The notes: generated from the letters alone by a model not told the origin. A DNA stretch of 60,992 nucleotides from Clostridiaceae bacterium (GCA_012735465.1 JAAYHJ010000074.1:1-60992), one strand, 5' to 3'. Positions 25,469-35,146 are shown, counted from the stretch's first letter. Numbers and translations are program-made.

Positions 25469-27289
25469 ATGCAAATACGGGAAGATGTAAGAAATATTGC
25501 AATTATTGCACATGTGGATCATGGCAAGACCACTTTGGTAGATGGTTTATTGAAACAAAGTGGTATTTTTAGGGCAAATGAGCAGGTTGGGGAAAGAGTA
25601 ATGGACTTCAATGACCTCGAGAGGGAGCGAGGTATAACTATACTTTCAAAAAATACTTCTGTCATGTACAACGGTATAAAAATTAATATTATAGATACAC
25701 CGGGGCATGCGGATTTTGGCGGGGAAGTAGAACGGGTGCTTAAAATGGTGGACGGAGTCCTTTTGTTGGTGGATGCCTTTGAAGGATGTATGCCCCAGAC
25801 ACGATTTGTTCTTAGGAAAGCATTAGGTCTTAATTTGAAGCCTATTGTAGTGATAAACAAAATTGACAGGCCCGGTGCACGGCCCCTGGAAGTGGTGGAT
25901 GAAATACTGGAATTATTTATTGAACTGGGTGCCGATGATGAACAGTTGGAATTTCCTGTAGTATATGCCTCGGCACGCCAGGGATATGCAGTTACCCAGC
26001 CGGACGAAAAGGGGGAAAATCTAGTGCCCCTGTTTGAGACTATTGTCAATCATGTTCCCCCTCCACGGGGAGAAATGGACAAACCTTTTCAAATCCTTGT
26101 ATCCAGTATTGAATATGATGAATATGTAGGAAGGATTGCAATAGGAAGAGTGGAGCGGGGCAGTGTACAATACGGCCAGCAGGCTGTTTTGTGTAAAAGG
26201 GATGGCAGAGTCGAAAATGTAAAGGTTACCCGCCTATATCAGTTTGAAGGCTTGAAAAGGATTGAAGTGGACAGTGCAAGGTTGGGAGATATTATTGCCG
26301 TATCCGGAATCAATGATATTAATATTGGGGAAACCATTTGCGACGTGGTTAATCCAGAACCTCTACCCTTTGTACAAATAGATGAGCCTACCATTTCCAT
26401 GACCTTTATGGTAAACGACAGTCCTTTTGCAGGAAGAGAAGGTACTTTTGTAACCTCAAGACACCTTAGAGAAAGGCTGTTCAAAGAAGTTGAAACAAAT
26501 GTGAGCTTAAGGGTGGAAGAAACCGATTCCCCTGATTCTTTCAAAGTTTCAGGCCGTGGAGAGCTTCATCTTTCCATTTTAATTGAGACAATGCGCAGGG
26601 AAGGATATGAGTTTCAGGTTTCAAAGCCGGTAGTTATTTATAAAGTCATTGACGGGCAATTGCACGAGCCGATGGAATTGCTGATGATTGATGTACCGGA
26701 AGAATACATGGGAGTGGTTATGGAAAAGCTTGGAGCACGAAAGGCAGAACTGATAAACATGACTTCTGCCAATTCGGGATACATGCGCCTGGAATTTAAA
26801 ATACCTGCAAGAGGGTTAATTGGTTATAGATCCGAATTTTTAACCGATACCAAGGGTAACGGAATATTAAATCATGTATTTTGGGGTTATGAACCTTACA
26901 AGGGGGAGATTCAGGGCAGGCAGAGGGGCTCGCTTATTGCTTTTGAAACCGGTGAAGCAGTAACCTATGGTTTATACAATGCACAGGAAAGAGGAAGACT
27001 TTTTATTACCCCCGGCACAAAGGTGTACGAGGGAATGGTGGTTGGAGAAAATTCACGCTCGGAAGATGTGGTAGTAAATGTATGTAAAAAGAAGCATGTG
27101 ACAAATATGAGAGCGGCCGGTTCCGATGATGCCCTTCGTCTGACACCTGCAACTGTTCTGAGCCTGGAACAGTGTCTGGAATTTATTGCGGATGATGAGT
27201 TGGTGGAGATTACGCCTAAAAGCATACGTATTAGGAAAAAAATTCTCGATAAGGAATTAAGGGCAAAAGTAAAAAATAGGGAGGGTTAA
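25469..27289 (+). CDS. typA: Translational GTPase TypA/BipA, 606 aa
   Basis: Ribosome-binding GTPase of the EF-G family that helps 50S assembly and growth under stress. G1 [15 protein letters not shown], switch [15 protein letters not shown]3 DTPGHADF, G4 NKIDRPGA, then domains II, III, V and the TypA-specific C-terminal domain ([46 protein letters not shown]). Length is normal. It lies 66 bp after degU and two bases before mltG. Confidence 0.97.
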   Translation: MQIREDVRNIAIIAHVDHGKTTLVDGLLKQSGIFRANEQVGERVMDFNDLERERGITILSKNTSVMYNGIKINIIDTPGHADFGGEVERVLKMVDGVLLLVDAFEGCMPQTRFVLRKALGLNLKPIVVINKIDRPGARPLEVVDEILELFIELGADDEQLEFPVVYASARQGYAVTQPDEKGENLVPLFETIVNHVPPPRGEMDKPFQILVSSIEYDEYVGRIAIGRVERGSVQYGQQAVLCKRDGRVENVKVTRLYQFEGLKRIEVDSARLGDIIAVSGINDINIGETICDVVNPEPLPFVQIDEPTISMTFMVNDSPFAGREGTFVTSRHLRERLFKEVETNVSLRVEETDSPDSFKVSGRGELHLSILIETMRREGYEFQVSKPVVIYKVIDGQLHEPMELLMIDVPEEYMGVVMEKLGARKAELINMTSANSGYMRLEFKIPARGLIGYRSEFLTDTKGNGILNHVFWGYEPYKGEIQGRQRGSLIAFETGEAVTYGLYNAQERGRLFITPGTKVYEGMVVGENSRSEDVVVNVCKKKHVTNMRAAGSDDALRLTPATVLSLEQCLEFIADDELVEITPKSIRIRKKILDKELRAKVKNREG

Positions 27290-27291
27290 AA

Positions 27292-28389
27292 ATGAACACA
27301 TACCCTGAACCTGGGGAAAATAAAGATGTCCTGAATAAGGTCCTTTTGTGGGTAGTACGTTTGTTTCTATCCTGCCTGATAATTGTGGGATGTATTTTCT
27401 TGGGAGTATATGCTTTTAAGATAGGATACAATTATGTAACCGATCCGGACAGTTTCGATAAGCCGGATGACATACCCCAAGCGGTAGAGGTTGAAATAGC
27501 TAAAGGCGCTTCCACAAAGGATATTGCAGAAATTCTTAAGGAGAAAAAACTGATAAAATATCCCCTTTTGTTTAGAGTAGTATCAAGGATAAAGCAAAAC
27601 GATGGAAAGTACCAGCAAGGTGTGCATTTGCTGGATACCTCAATGGATTATGATGCTATTATGGCCGAATTGAAAAAAACAGTGGCCAAAAAGGAAGTAA
27701 AAAGGTTTACCATCCCGGAAGGATATGAATTTAAACAAATTGTTGAAAAATTGTCAACGGAAAAACTGATTGATAAAGAAAAGTTTATTGCTCTGGCTGA
27801 AATGGGGGATTTTGAATATTCTTTCCTGAAAGACCTGCCGGAGCGCAAACCCAGGCTTGAGGGATACCTTTTCCCCGAGACCTATGAAGTGTATGCAGAT
27901 GCCACAGAAGAGGATATACTAAGAAAAATGCTTGAACAATTTGAAAAAGAGTTTAAGCAGGAATATTTGGAGAGGGCAGAGGAATTGGGGATGACCGTGG
28001 ATGAGGTTATTACTTTAGCTTCTATCATAGAACGGGAGGCAAGGCTGCAGGAAGAAAGACCCCTTATTTCCGCTGTTTTTCACAACCGCCTGAAAAGCAA
28101 GGAATACCCTCTTCTCCAGTCCTGTGCCACGGTTCAATACATTTTGGGGGAACGGAAAGAGGTATTATCCGAAGAAGATACTAAAATACAGTCCCCCTAC
28201 AATACCTATTTAAATCCGGGGCTGCCGCCCGGGCCCATTGCATCCCCAGGGCGTGAATCCATTTATGCCGCATTATATCCTGCCGATGTAAGCTACTTAT
28301 TTTTTGTAGCAAAAAGCGACGGGAGCCATATATTTTCCAACACTTACGAGGAACATCAAATAGCACAAAAAAAAGCACAACAGGAGTAG
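27292..28389 (+). CDS. mltG: Endolytic murein transglycosylase MltG, 365 aa
   Basis: Membrane-bound enzyme that cuts nascent glycan strands during peptidoglycan synthesis. One membrane helix (about 18-42), a LysM-like subdomain and the YceG domain with catalytic Glu near residue 247 in LASIIEREARLQEERPLISAVFHNRL and the closing SPYNTYLNPGLPPGPIASPGRESI. ATG behind GGGAGGG. In B. subtilis yrrL (mltG) precedes yrrM-yrrN-yrrO, the same order as here. Confidence 0.95.
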   Translation: MNTYPEPGENKDVLNKVLLWVVRLFLSCLIIVGCIFLGVYAFKIGYNYVTDPDSFDKPDDIPQAVEVEIAKGASTKDIAEILKEKKLIKYPLLFRVVSRIKQNDGKYQQGVHLLDTSMDYDAIMAELKKTVAKKEVKRFTIPEGYEFKQIVEKLSTEKLIDKEKFIALAEMGDFEYSFLKDLPERKPRLEGYLFPETYEVYADATEEDILRKMLEQFEKEFKQEYLERAEELGMTVDEVITLASIIEREARLQEERPLISAVFHNRLKSKEYPLLQSCATVQYILGERKEVLSEEDTKIQSPYNTYLNPGLPPGPIASPGRESIYAALYPADVSYLFFVAKSDGSHIFSNTYEEHQIAQKKAQQE

Positions 28390-28397
28390 CTGATTAC

Positions 28398-29069
28398 ATG
28401 ATAGGATACAATAATAATTATTATGACTATGTAATAAAATATATCCGTGAAACCCTTCCTCAGACGAGGGGTATACTAAAAGAAATGGAAGAATATGCCG
28501 CATATAACCATGTGCCCATTGTACATCCGGAAGTTGCCCGGCTGATTTTGGTGCTTTGTAAGATGCTGCGCCCCAAAAGTATACTTGAAATCGGAACAGC
28601 TATTGGGTATTCTTCCATTTTGATGTCCGAGGCGCTCGAAGCAGGAGGTAAGATCGTGACCATTGAAAGGTACAGAAAGATGGTGGAGCTTGCCCGGGAA
28701 AATATTAAAAAGGCCGGACTGGAAGATACCGTTGAAGTGCTGGAAGGGGAAGCAGTGGATATTCTTCCTGCTTTAAAGGGTAGCTTTGATTTTATATTCA
28801 TGGATGCCGCAAAGGGCCAGTACCTGGATTTCCTGCCTTATTGCATGGATTTATTAAGGGAAGGTGGGGTCCTTGTATCAGACAATGTACTTTATAAAGG
28901 CATGGTTGCTACGGATACAATGGTGGTGCGCAGGAAAAAGACCTTGGTAAACAGGCTGAGGGATTATCTTTATATAATATGCCATCATCCCCTGTTGGAA
29001 AGCACTATAATTCCCATAGGGGACGGCGTTGCCATTTCTTATAAAGTTAACAACAAGGATATGAGGTGA
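28398..29069 (+). CDS. trmR: tRNA 5-hydroxyuridine methyltransferase (TrmR/YrrM-like), 223 aa
   Basis: SAM-dependent O-methyltransferase of the caffeoyl-CoA-OMT-like family (motif I LEIGTAIGYSSILMS, IERYRKMVELARENI, FIFMDAAKGQYLDFLP, LLREGGVLVSDNVLYKG). In Bacillus the orthologue methylates 5-hydroxyuridine at position 34 of tRNA, giving 5-methoxyuridine. The next gene is the U32 protein that makes the hydroxyl, and mltG precedes it, so context supports TrmR over other methyltransferases. Confidence 0.9.
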   Translation: MIGYNNNYYDYVIKYIRETLPQTRGILKEMEEYAAYNHVPIVHPEVARLILVLCKMLRPKSILEIGTAIGYSSILMSEALEAGGKIVTIERYRKMVELARENIKKAGLEDTVEVLEGEAVDILPALKGSFDFIFMDAAKGQYLDFLPYCMDLLREGGVLVSDNVLYKGMVATDTMVVRRKKTLVNRLRDYLYIICHHPLLESTIIPIGDGVAISYKVNNKDMR

Positions 29070-29074
29070 AATGA

Positions 29075-30301
29075 ATGAAAAAGCCGGAACTGTTGGCACC
29101 GGCCGGTAACCTGGAGAAACTAAAAATGGCTTTTTTATACGGTGCCGATGCCGTATATATTGGAGGAGAAGAATTTGGTCTGCGGGCAGCGGCCGATAAT
29201 TTCACAATGGATGAAATGAAGGAAGGGATTGAATTTGCCCATGAGAGGGGTAAAAAGGTTTATGTTACTGCAAATATAATCCCGCATAATGAGGACTTAA
29301 TTGAATTTCCACAATATGTAAAACAAGTATACGAATTGGGAGCTGATGCAGTTATTATTTCCGACCCTGGCATGTTCTCAATTGTAAAAGAAATTGCGCC
29401 GGGTATGGAAATCCATATAAGCACTCAGGCAAATAACACCAACTGGAAGAGCGTTGAATTTTGGTACAAGCTTGGTGCAAAAAGAATTGTATTGGCCAGG
29501 GAACTGTCGCTGGCAGAAATTAAGGAAATCAGGCAAAGGATTCCTCAGGATGTGGAACTTGAATGTTTCGTACACGGGGCCATGTGCATTTCTTATTCCG
29601 GACGCTGCCTGCTTAGCAATTACATGGCAGCCAGGGATGCAAACCGTGGTGATTGTGCCCATCCCTGCCGCTGGAAATATTATTTGATGGAAGAAAAAAG
29701 ACCGGGACAGTATATGCCGGTATTTGAAAATGACAGGGGTACGTTTATTTACAATTCCAAGGACCTGTGCATGATTGAACATATTCCCGAGTTGGTGGAC
29801 TGCGGAATATCAAGTTTTAAGATTGAAGGAAGGGTTAAAAGCGCCTATTATGTGGCGACAGTCGTTAAGGCTTACAGGGAAGCAATAGATTCCTATTTTG
29901 AAAAGGGAGAAAATTACGTGTTTGACCCGCTATGGCTTGACGAGCTGAGAAAGGTAAGCCACAGGGACTATACCACAGGTTTTTATTTTGGCAAGCCTTC
30001 CGGCAATGAACAGGTTTATGGCACCAGTTCTTACATCAGGGAATATGATATTGTAGGCCTTGTTAAAGAATATGATGCTGCCACGGGTATTGCGACGGTG
30101 GAGCAAAGGAACCGGTTTTTTGTAGGGGATGAAATAGAAGTTATACAGCCGGGGAAACCTTTTTTCAGTCAGACCATTGAAAAGATGTGGGATGAACAGG
30201 GGGAACCGCTGGAAGTAGCTCCCCACCCTCAGATGATTGTCAAAATGCCCATGCGTGCTCCAGTGGTACCGTGTGCCATGTTGCGCAAAGGAAAGGTTTA
30301 A
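29075..30301 (+). CDS. trhP: U32-family tRNA uridine 5-hydroxylation protein (TrhP-like), 408 aa
   Basis: Annotated historically as a collagenase-like peptidase U32; family members (TrhP/YegQ, B. subtilis YrrN/YrrO) are needed for prephenate-dependent 5-hydroxylation of uridine 34 in tRNA. Conserved: PELLAPAGNLEKLKMAFLYGADAVYIGG, IHISTQANNTN, ELECFVHGAMCISYSGRCLLSNYMA, and the cysteine block NRGDCAHPCRWKYYL, which fits an Fe-S cluster. Six bases after trmR, so one operon makes the modification. Bacillus has two paralogues; only one is seen here. Confidence 0.9.
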   Translation: MKKPELLAPAGNLEKLKMAFLYGADAVYIGGEEFGLRAAADNFTMDEMKEGIEFAHERGKKVYVTANIIPHNEDLIEFPQYVKQVYELGADAVIISDPGMFSIVKEIAPGMEIHISTQANNTNWKSVEFWYKLGAKRIVLARELSLAEIKEIRQRIPQDVELECFVHGAMCISYSGRCLLSNYMAARDANRGDCAHPCRWKYYLMEEKRPGQYMPVFENDRGTFIYNSKDLCMIEHIPELVDCGISSFKIEGRVKSAYYVATVVKAYREAIDSYFEKGENYVFDPLWLDELRKVSHRDYTTGFYFGKPSGNEQVYGTSSYIREYDIVGLVKEYDAATGIATVEQRNRFFVGDEIEVIQPGKPFFSQTIEKMWDEQGEPLEVAPHPQMIVKMPMRAPVVPCAMLRKGKV

Positions 30302-30304
30302 ATA

Positions 30305-30339
30305 TGTCAATTGACAGGCAGGATGGTAGGATTGTATAG
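30305..30339 (+). promoter_or_regulatory. Possible promoter with TGTCAATTGACA palindrome
   Basis: A 12-bp perfect palindrome (30305-30316) contains TTGACA, followed 18 bp later by TATAGC. It could be the promoter for the PBP gene or an operator. No regulator known. Confidence 0.35.
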
Positions 30340-30397
30340 CACACCGACGGATAGGGAAAAATAAGACATAATTAAATTTTTATTTGGAGGTGTGCTG

Positions 30398-32053
30398 TTG
30401 ATTAGTCCTAATCGGCTGCGGTTTTTAGTAATTGCCATTATTTTTTTGTTTTTATGCCTCCTTGGACGGTTTTATTACCTTCAGGTTGTCGAGGCGGATA
30501 CATTGACCCGCCAGGTTACCCGCCAGCGGGCGCTGGATACCACATTAAAATATACCCGTGGATATATATATGATAGAAATATGATTCCCTTTACCGATAG
30601 AGAAGACAGGTACTATATCATCGTCATTCCAGGCCTTATCAAAGACGGGGAAAAAGTGATCGGTGGATTATCCGGTTTTACCGGCTATAGCAGGGAAGAA
30701 ATTGAAGAAACCTTTCGGGAACAAGTACCGGTTACATATATTGTTGAAAACTATTTGGAACAGGAAATCAGGGAAGTACTGGATGACCCTTCCATTAAAA
30801 TAATCCCGTTAAGCAAACGGTATGGCAAAGAATCCCTGGCCAGGCATATCATTGGTTATGTTAATGAGGCTGATCAAACGGGTTTTTCGGGAATTGAAAA
30901 AGCTTTTGATTCCTATCTTAATGAGCGGAAACCGCAGAGCATAGGCATGGTGGGGGATGCGATAAAACGGTCCATACCCGGCCTGGGATACAGGGTGATA
31001 AATTGTTTTAGCAATAATGAAGGTGAAGCGGTACGCCTTACGTTGGATTATCACATACAAAGCATAGTGGAAAAGGTTATGGATAAACGGATGGGGCAGG
31101 GGGCAGTTATTGTTACCGATGTAAAAAGCGGGGACATTTTAGCCCTTGCCAGCAGGCCCAATTATGACCAGGAACACGTGGAGCAATATATTGACAGTGA
31201 CGGAAGCGAATTGGTTAATAGGGTGTTTTCGCCTTATGATGCGGGCTCCATATTTAAAATAGTTGTGGCTGCTGCCGCATTGGAAAAAAACACGGTCAGC
31301 CTGGATACTCCTTTTACATGCACCGGATATATTGATGTAGACGATATGGCATTTATGTGCCATAAATCGGACGGCCATGGGGAATTAAGCTTCATGGAAG
31401 GGTTTGCTAATTCCTGCAACCCGGTTTTTATTGATACGGGCCTGAAGGTGGGGTACAAATCCATTATTGAGATGGCCAAAAGATTTGGTTTTGGCAGTTC
31501 CCTGTACCTTTTTGACGGACTTATACAGGAAAAAGGGAATATACCCGATAAAAAATACGTTTCTGCCAGGGAAACAGCTAATATTTCCATTGGCCAGGGA
31601 GAAATCCTTGTAACCCCTATCCAGGTAGCGGATATGGTTACTACCATTGCAAACAATGGTGTACGTAAGAAACTCAACCTTGTTGACGCCATTGTGATGG
31701 ATGACGGAAGTATTGTAAAGGATATGCGGATTAAAGGGGAAACACGTATTATTAGCGCGGAAGTTGCAAAAAAAATTCAGAGGATGATGGAAGAAGTAAC
31801 CTTATCAGGAACAGGTGCAAATGTGCGCATGGAACATTATGGAGGGGTTGCAGGCAAGACCGGCAGTGCGGAAACGGGCTGGGTCATGGAAAACGGCAGT
31901 ACAAAAGTACATGCCTGGTTTGCCGGATATTTCCCCATAAAAGATCCCAAATATGCCATGGTTGTGTTTGTGGAAAACGGCAGGCAGGGCGGCAGCGCCG
32001 CAGCTCCGGTTTTTAGGGATATTGCCGAAGAGATTATGAAGTTAAATCGATAA
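30398..32053 (+). CDS. Class B penicillin-binding protein (peptidoglycan transpeptidase), 551 aa
   Basis: One N-terminal membrane helix (about 8-26), a dimerisation domain and a transpeptidase domain with all three active-site motifs: SxxK in DAGSIFKIVVA (Ser near 284), SxN in ANSCNP (~338) and KTG in AGKTGSAETG (~485). Length fits FtsI/SpoVD/PBP2-like enzymes but no PASTA domain is present. TTG 30398 is preferred over GTG 30392 because the SD GGAGG (30386-30390) is only one base from the GTG and seven from the TTG. It follows the tRNA-modification genes by about 100 bp; whether it acts in division, elongation or sporulation is not decidable. Confidence 0.92.
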   Translation: MISPNRLRFLVIAIIFLFLCLLGRFYYLQVVEADTLTRQVTRQRALDTTLKYTRGYIYDRNMIPFTDREDRYYIIVIPGLIKDGEKVIGGLSGFTGYSREEIEETFREQVPVTYIVENYLEQEIREVLDDPSIKIIPLSKRYGKESLARHIIGYVNEADQTGFSGIEKAFDSYLNERKPQSIGMVGDAIKRSIPGLGYRVINCFSNNEGEAVRLTLDYHIQSIVEKVMDKRMGQGAVIVTDVKSGDILALASRPNYDQEHVEQYIDSDGSELVNRVFSPYDAGSIFKIVVAAAALEKNTVSLDTPFTCTGYIDVDDMAFMCHKSDGHGELSFMEGFANSCNPVFIDTGLKVGYKSIIEMAKRFGFGSSLYLFDGLIQEKGNIPDKKYVSARETANISIGQGEILVTPIQVADMVTTIANNGVRKKLNLVDAIVMDDGSIVKDMRIKGETRIISAEVAKKIQRMMEEVTLSGTGANVRMEHYGGVAGKTGSAETGWVMENGSTKVHAWFAGYFPIKDPKYAMVVFVENGRQGGSAAAPVFRDIAEEIMKLNR

Positions 32054-32063
32054 ATACGATGCT

Positions 32064-32083
32064 GGGGACGGGGCAATAATTGT
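32064..32083 (+). repeat. Left 20-bp terminal repeat of the RAYT element
   Basis: Exact reverse complement of bases 32935-32954, 11 bases after the PBP stop codon. Confidence 0.95.
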
Positions 32084-32140
32084 GCAAAACATTGAAATAA
32101 ATTATAATGATTGGTATAATTCTGTATGAGGTGGTTGAAA

Positions 32141-32929
32141 GTGGCAAGATTAGCGAGAAAAATAAGCCAGACAGGATTATACCATATTATTTTTAGAGGC
32201 ATATGCCGGCAAAATATTTTTGAGGATATGAATGATTATGAAAAGATGCTTGAAGTGATTAAGCAGGTAAAAAGAGAATTACAATACGATATTTATGCAT
32301 ATTGTCTTATGACAAACCATGCCCATTTATTTATAAAGGAGAAGAATGCTGGAGATATAATAAAAATCATGTCAAAGATATTGTCACAGTATGCAGGTTG
32401 GTTTAATAGAAAGTATTTAAGAAGCGGTGCTTTATTTGGTGACAGATATAAAAGTGAAGCAATTGAAGATTATAGATATTTGTTTTCTTTAGTAAGATAC
32501 ATACACCAGAATCCACTTAGGGCAGGAATAGTAAGTAAATTAGATGACTATAAGTGGAGTAGTTATAATGATTATATAAAGCCAAAAGAGAATTCGTTAA
32601 CGGATACAGGATTTATATTAAATCAATTTTCTGATGACAAAGACAAAGCAGTTGAATTATTTATAGAGTTTAACAATGAGATTGAGGATAATGATTTTAC
32701 AATTGCAGACGGAAGAAGAAAGAACGAAGGTAGCATAAAAAGAATAATAATGAGTTTAATAGATGGTGAGCAGCCACATACAATAAAAAGCATGCCGAAA
32801 GAAAAAAGGGATCTAATTATATACAAGTTGTATAAAGATGAAGGATTATCGAAAAGTGTAATTGAAAGAGCTACCGGAATATCAAGGGGAACGATTATAA
32901 AAATCATAAAGCAGTTTGAAATGCAATGA
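32141..32929 (+). CDS. REP-associated tyrosine transposase (Y1_Tnp, IS200-like), 262 aa
   Basis: HUH-type single-strand transposase. N-terminal ARLARKISQTGLYHIIFRGICRQNIF is typical of RAYTs; the HUH metal motif is in YCLMTNHAHLFIKE and the catalytic tyrosine is likely in LVRYIHQNPLRAGIV, followed by KWSSYNDY. After the Y1 domain (about 1-150) comes a helical tail ending in GLSKSVIERATGISRGTIIKIIKQ, a helix-turn-helix. GTG 32141 is chosen over ATG 32126 because GAGGTGG stands just before it. The frame is intact, so the protein may be active. Confidence 0.9.
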   Translation: MARLARKISQTGLYHIIFRGICRQNIFEDMNDYEKMLEVIKQVKRELQYDIYAYCLMTNHAHLFIKEKNAGDIIKIMSKILSQYAGWFNRKYLRSGALFGDRYKSEAIEDYRYLFSLVRYIHQNPLRAGIVSKLDDYKWSSYNDYIKPKENSLTDTGFILNQFSDDKDKAVELFIEFNNEIEDNDFTIADGRRKNEGSIKRIIMSLIDGEQPHTIKSMPKEKRDLIIYKLYKDEGLSKSVIERATGISRGTIIKIIKQFEMQ

Positions 32930-32934
32930 ATTGT

Positions 32935-32954
32935 ACAATAATTGCCCCGTCCCC
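32935..32954 (-). repeat. Right 20-bp terminal repeat of the RAYT element
   Basis: ACAATAATTGCCCCGTCCCC, exact reverse complement of the left end. It begins five bases after the transposase stop. Confidence 0.95.
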
Positions 32955-32985
32955 CCTATGATATTATTTTTTTCTTGAAATAAAT

Positions 32986-33014
32986 TTGAATGTTGATACA
33001 ATATACAATATAAA
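32986..33014 (+). promoter_or_regulatory. Promoter for proBA
   Basis: TTGAAT, 17-bp spacer, TATAAA, 29 bases before the proB start. It lies between the RAYT element and the gene, so the element does not interrupt it. Confidence 0.6.
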
Positions 33015-33042
33015 GTAGTATCGCATGAAAGAAGGATTAGGA

Positions 33043-33876
33043 ATGGACAAAATATTAAATGAAGTGAAGAATGCTAAAAGAATCATTGTAAAAGTAGGGA
33101 CATCAACTCTGACCCATAGCAATGGAAAGCTTAACTTAAAGCGGATAGAATGTCTTGTAAGGGTGCTGTCCGACTTGAAAAATGAAGGCAAGGAAGTAAT
33201 TTTGGTAACATCCGGTGCTATTGGTGTCGGAGTTGGTAAACTGGGGCTTAGCGAAAGGCCCAGGACGACACGGGAGAAGCAGGCTATTGCGGCAGTAGGA
33301 CAATGTGAACTTATGTTTCTTTACGACAAGCTGTTTTCCGAATACGGGCACATAGTTGCCCAGATATTGCTGACGAAGGATGTGGTGGAAGAAGAGCACC
33401 GCAAACAAAATGCTATAAATACGTTTAATACGCTTCTGGAGTTTAATATTATACCTATTGTTAATGAAAATGATACCGTTGCTGTGGAAGAGATTGAATT
33501 TGGTGATAACGATACTTTATCGGCAGTGGTAGGGAAACTGGTAAATGCCGATTTGCTGATCATTCTTTCGGATATTGATGCACTGTATGATGCAGACCCA
33601 AGGGTAAATAAAAATGCAAAGCCTATTCCCGTTGTTACTGAAATTACTGATGAAATCAGGCTGCTGGCAGGTGGAGCCGGAAGTAACCGCGGAGTTGGCG
33701 GTATGATAACCAAGATTTCTGCAGCGGAAATTGCATGTGAATCAGGGGTTAATATGATCATTGCCAGCGGGGAAGACCCAAGAATTTTATACGATATTTT
33801 TGAAGGGAAGCAGGTAGGGACCTTGTTCTTGAAAAAGGGGCAGCACATTGTCCGGTCATTGGCAGAGATAAGTTAA
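33043..33876 (+). CDS. proB: Glutamate 5-kinase lacking the PUA domain, 277 aa
   Basis: First step of proline synthesis: ATP-dependent phosphorylation of glutamate. Amino-acid kinase fold with IIVKVGTSTL, VTSGAIGVGVGKLGL, PIVNENDTVAVEE, LLIILSDIDALYDADP, and GGMITKISAAEIA. Enzymes of about 365 residues carry a C-terminal PUA domain; here the protein stops straight after the kinase domain. ATG 33043 is favoured over ATG 33025 because GAAGGA is placed between them. It is followed 20 bases later by proA. Confidence 0.94.
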   Translation: MDKILNEVKNAKRIIVKVGTSTLTHSNGKLNLKRIECLVRVLSDLKNEGKEVILVTSGAIGVGVGKLGLSERPRTTREKQAIAAVGQCELMFLYDKLFSEYGHIVAQILLTKDVVEEEHRKQNAINTFNTLLEFNIIPIVNENDTVAVEEIEFGDNDTLSAVVGKLVNADLLIILSDIDALYDADPRVNKNAKPIPVVTEITDEIRLLAGGAGSNRGVGGMITKISAAEIACESGVNMIIASGEDPRILYDIFEGKQVGTLFLKKGQHIVRSLAEIS

Positions 33877-33896
33877 AAAAAGGGGGTAAGATAAAG

Positions 33897-35141
33897 GTGA
33901 ATGAATTAATAGAAAAGGGGAAAAAAGCCAGGCAGGCATCCTATCTTATGGCAAATCTGTCTACAACGGTGAAGGACAAGGCACTTCAGGCGATTGCAGA
34001 GGCACTGATAAGCAACGAAAAAAAGATTCTTGAGGCAAACCGGATTGATTTGGAGTGTGCAAAGAAAAAAGGGATTTCGGGAGCATTGCTGGACCGGCTT
34101 ACTTTAAACACCAACCGAATCGCCTCCATGGCAGAGGGGGTACTGCAAATAAAAGGGCTGCCGGACCCGGTGGGTGAAGTGGTTTCCATGTGGACCCGCC
34201 CTAATGGCCTTACAATAGGGCAAAAAAGGGTGCCTTTGGGTGTCATAGGCATCATTTACGAAGCAAGGCCAAATGTGACCGTAGATGCCGCATGCTTGTG
34301 TTTAAAAGCCGGCAATGTAGTAATATTGCGGGGGGGCAGTGAAGCCATCAATTCCAATACCACCATTGTGGAAATCATGAATACTGCTGCATTAGAAGCA
34401 GGATTACCCGAAGGATGCATAAACCTTATTGAGGATACCCGAAGGGAAACGGCCGTGGAAATGATGAAACTGAACAAGTATATAGATGTTCTCATACCAC
34501 GGGGTGGTGCCGGACTGATACAGACGGTGGTTAACAATTCAACTGTTCCTGTTATTGAAACCGGTGTTGGAAACTGCCATGTTTATGTGGATAGTGATTG
34601 TGACCTGCAAATGGCAGAAGATATTATTGTCAATGCAAAAACAAGCAGGCCGGGAGTATGTAATGCAGCAGAAACTCTTCTGGTAAACAGGGAGATAGCA
34701 GAAGAATTCCTGCCAAGGGCATTGAACCGTTTGAAGCAGTTAAATGTAGAGATTCGCGGATGTGAAGAAGTACGAAAAATTTATCCTGATGCATTGCCTG
34801 CAACCGAAGAAGATTGGTCTACCGAATACCTTGATTATATATTGGCGGTCAAGGTGGTGGACAGCATAGACGAAGCAATTGAGCACATAAATGAATATGG
34901 TACCAGGCATTCGGAAGCCATTGTAACCAATAACTATGCCCACTCTCAGCAATTTCTAAAGCAGGTGGATGCGGCTGCCGTGTATGTAAATGCTTCTACC
35001 CGGTTTACCGATGGCTTTGAATTTGGATTTGGTGCAGAAATAGGTATCAGCACGCAAAAGCTTCATGCAAGAGGCCCTATGGGACTAAAGGAGCTTACCA
35101 CAATAAAATACATTGTGTATGGAAACGGACAAATTAGATAA
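33897..35141 (+). CDS. proA: Glutamate-5-semialdehyde dehydrogenase, 414 aa
   Basis: Second step of proline synthesis: NADPH reduction of glutamyl phosphate. ALDH-like fold with catalytic Cys in SRPGVCNAAETLLV, GVIGIIYEARPNVTVDAACLCLKAGN, LRGGSEA, and the closing GFEFGFGAEIGISTQKLHARGPMGLKELTT. GTG start behind GGGGGT. Normal length. Ends at a strong terminator. Confidence 0.97.
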   Translation: MNELIEKGKKARQASYLMANLSTTVKDKALQAIAEALISNEKKILEANRIDLECAKKKGISGALLDRLTLNTNRIASMAEGVLQIKGLPDPVGEVVSMWTRPNGLTIGQKRVPLGVIGIIYEARPNVTVDAACLCLKAGNVVILRGGSEAINSNTTIVEIMNTAALEAGLPEGCINLIEDTRRETAVEMMKLNKYIDVLIPRGGAGLIQTVVNNSTVPVIETGVGNCHVYVDSDCDLQMAEDIIVNAKTSRPGVCNAAETLLVNREIAEEFLPRALNRLKQLNVEIRGCEEVRKIYPDALPATEEDWSTEYLDYILAVKVVDSIDEAIEHINEYGTRHSEAIVTNNYAHSQQFLKQVDAAAVYVNASTRFTDGFEFGFGAEIGISTQKLHARGPMGLKELTTIKYIVYGNGQIR

Positions 35142-35146
35142 TATAT

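Larger units (their letters stand above)
32064..32954 (+). mobile_element. RAYT/IS200-like element bounded by perfect 20-bp inverted repeats (891 bp)
   Basis: The repeat GGGGACGGGGCAATAATTGT (32064-32083) occurs in reverse complement at 32935-32954 with no mismatch. Between them lies one gene, an HUH (Y1) transposase. No clear target duplication is seen in the flanks. Typical IS200/IS605 elements have subterminal hairpins and no terminal inverted repeats; RAYT genes in other bacteria are flanked by REP sequences, which these ends may represent. The unit sits in the gap between the PBP gene and proB. Confidence 0.85.

Noticed and set aside
25519-26049. 176-residue minus-strand frame opposite typA
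   Set aside because: The plus strand holds the GTPase motifs; low-complexity Ser/Thr content is typical of antisense frames.
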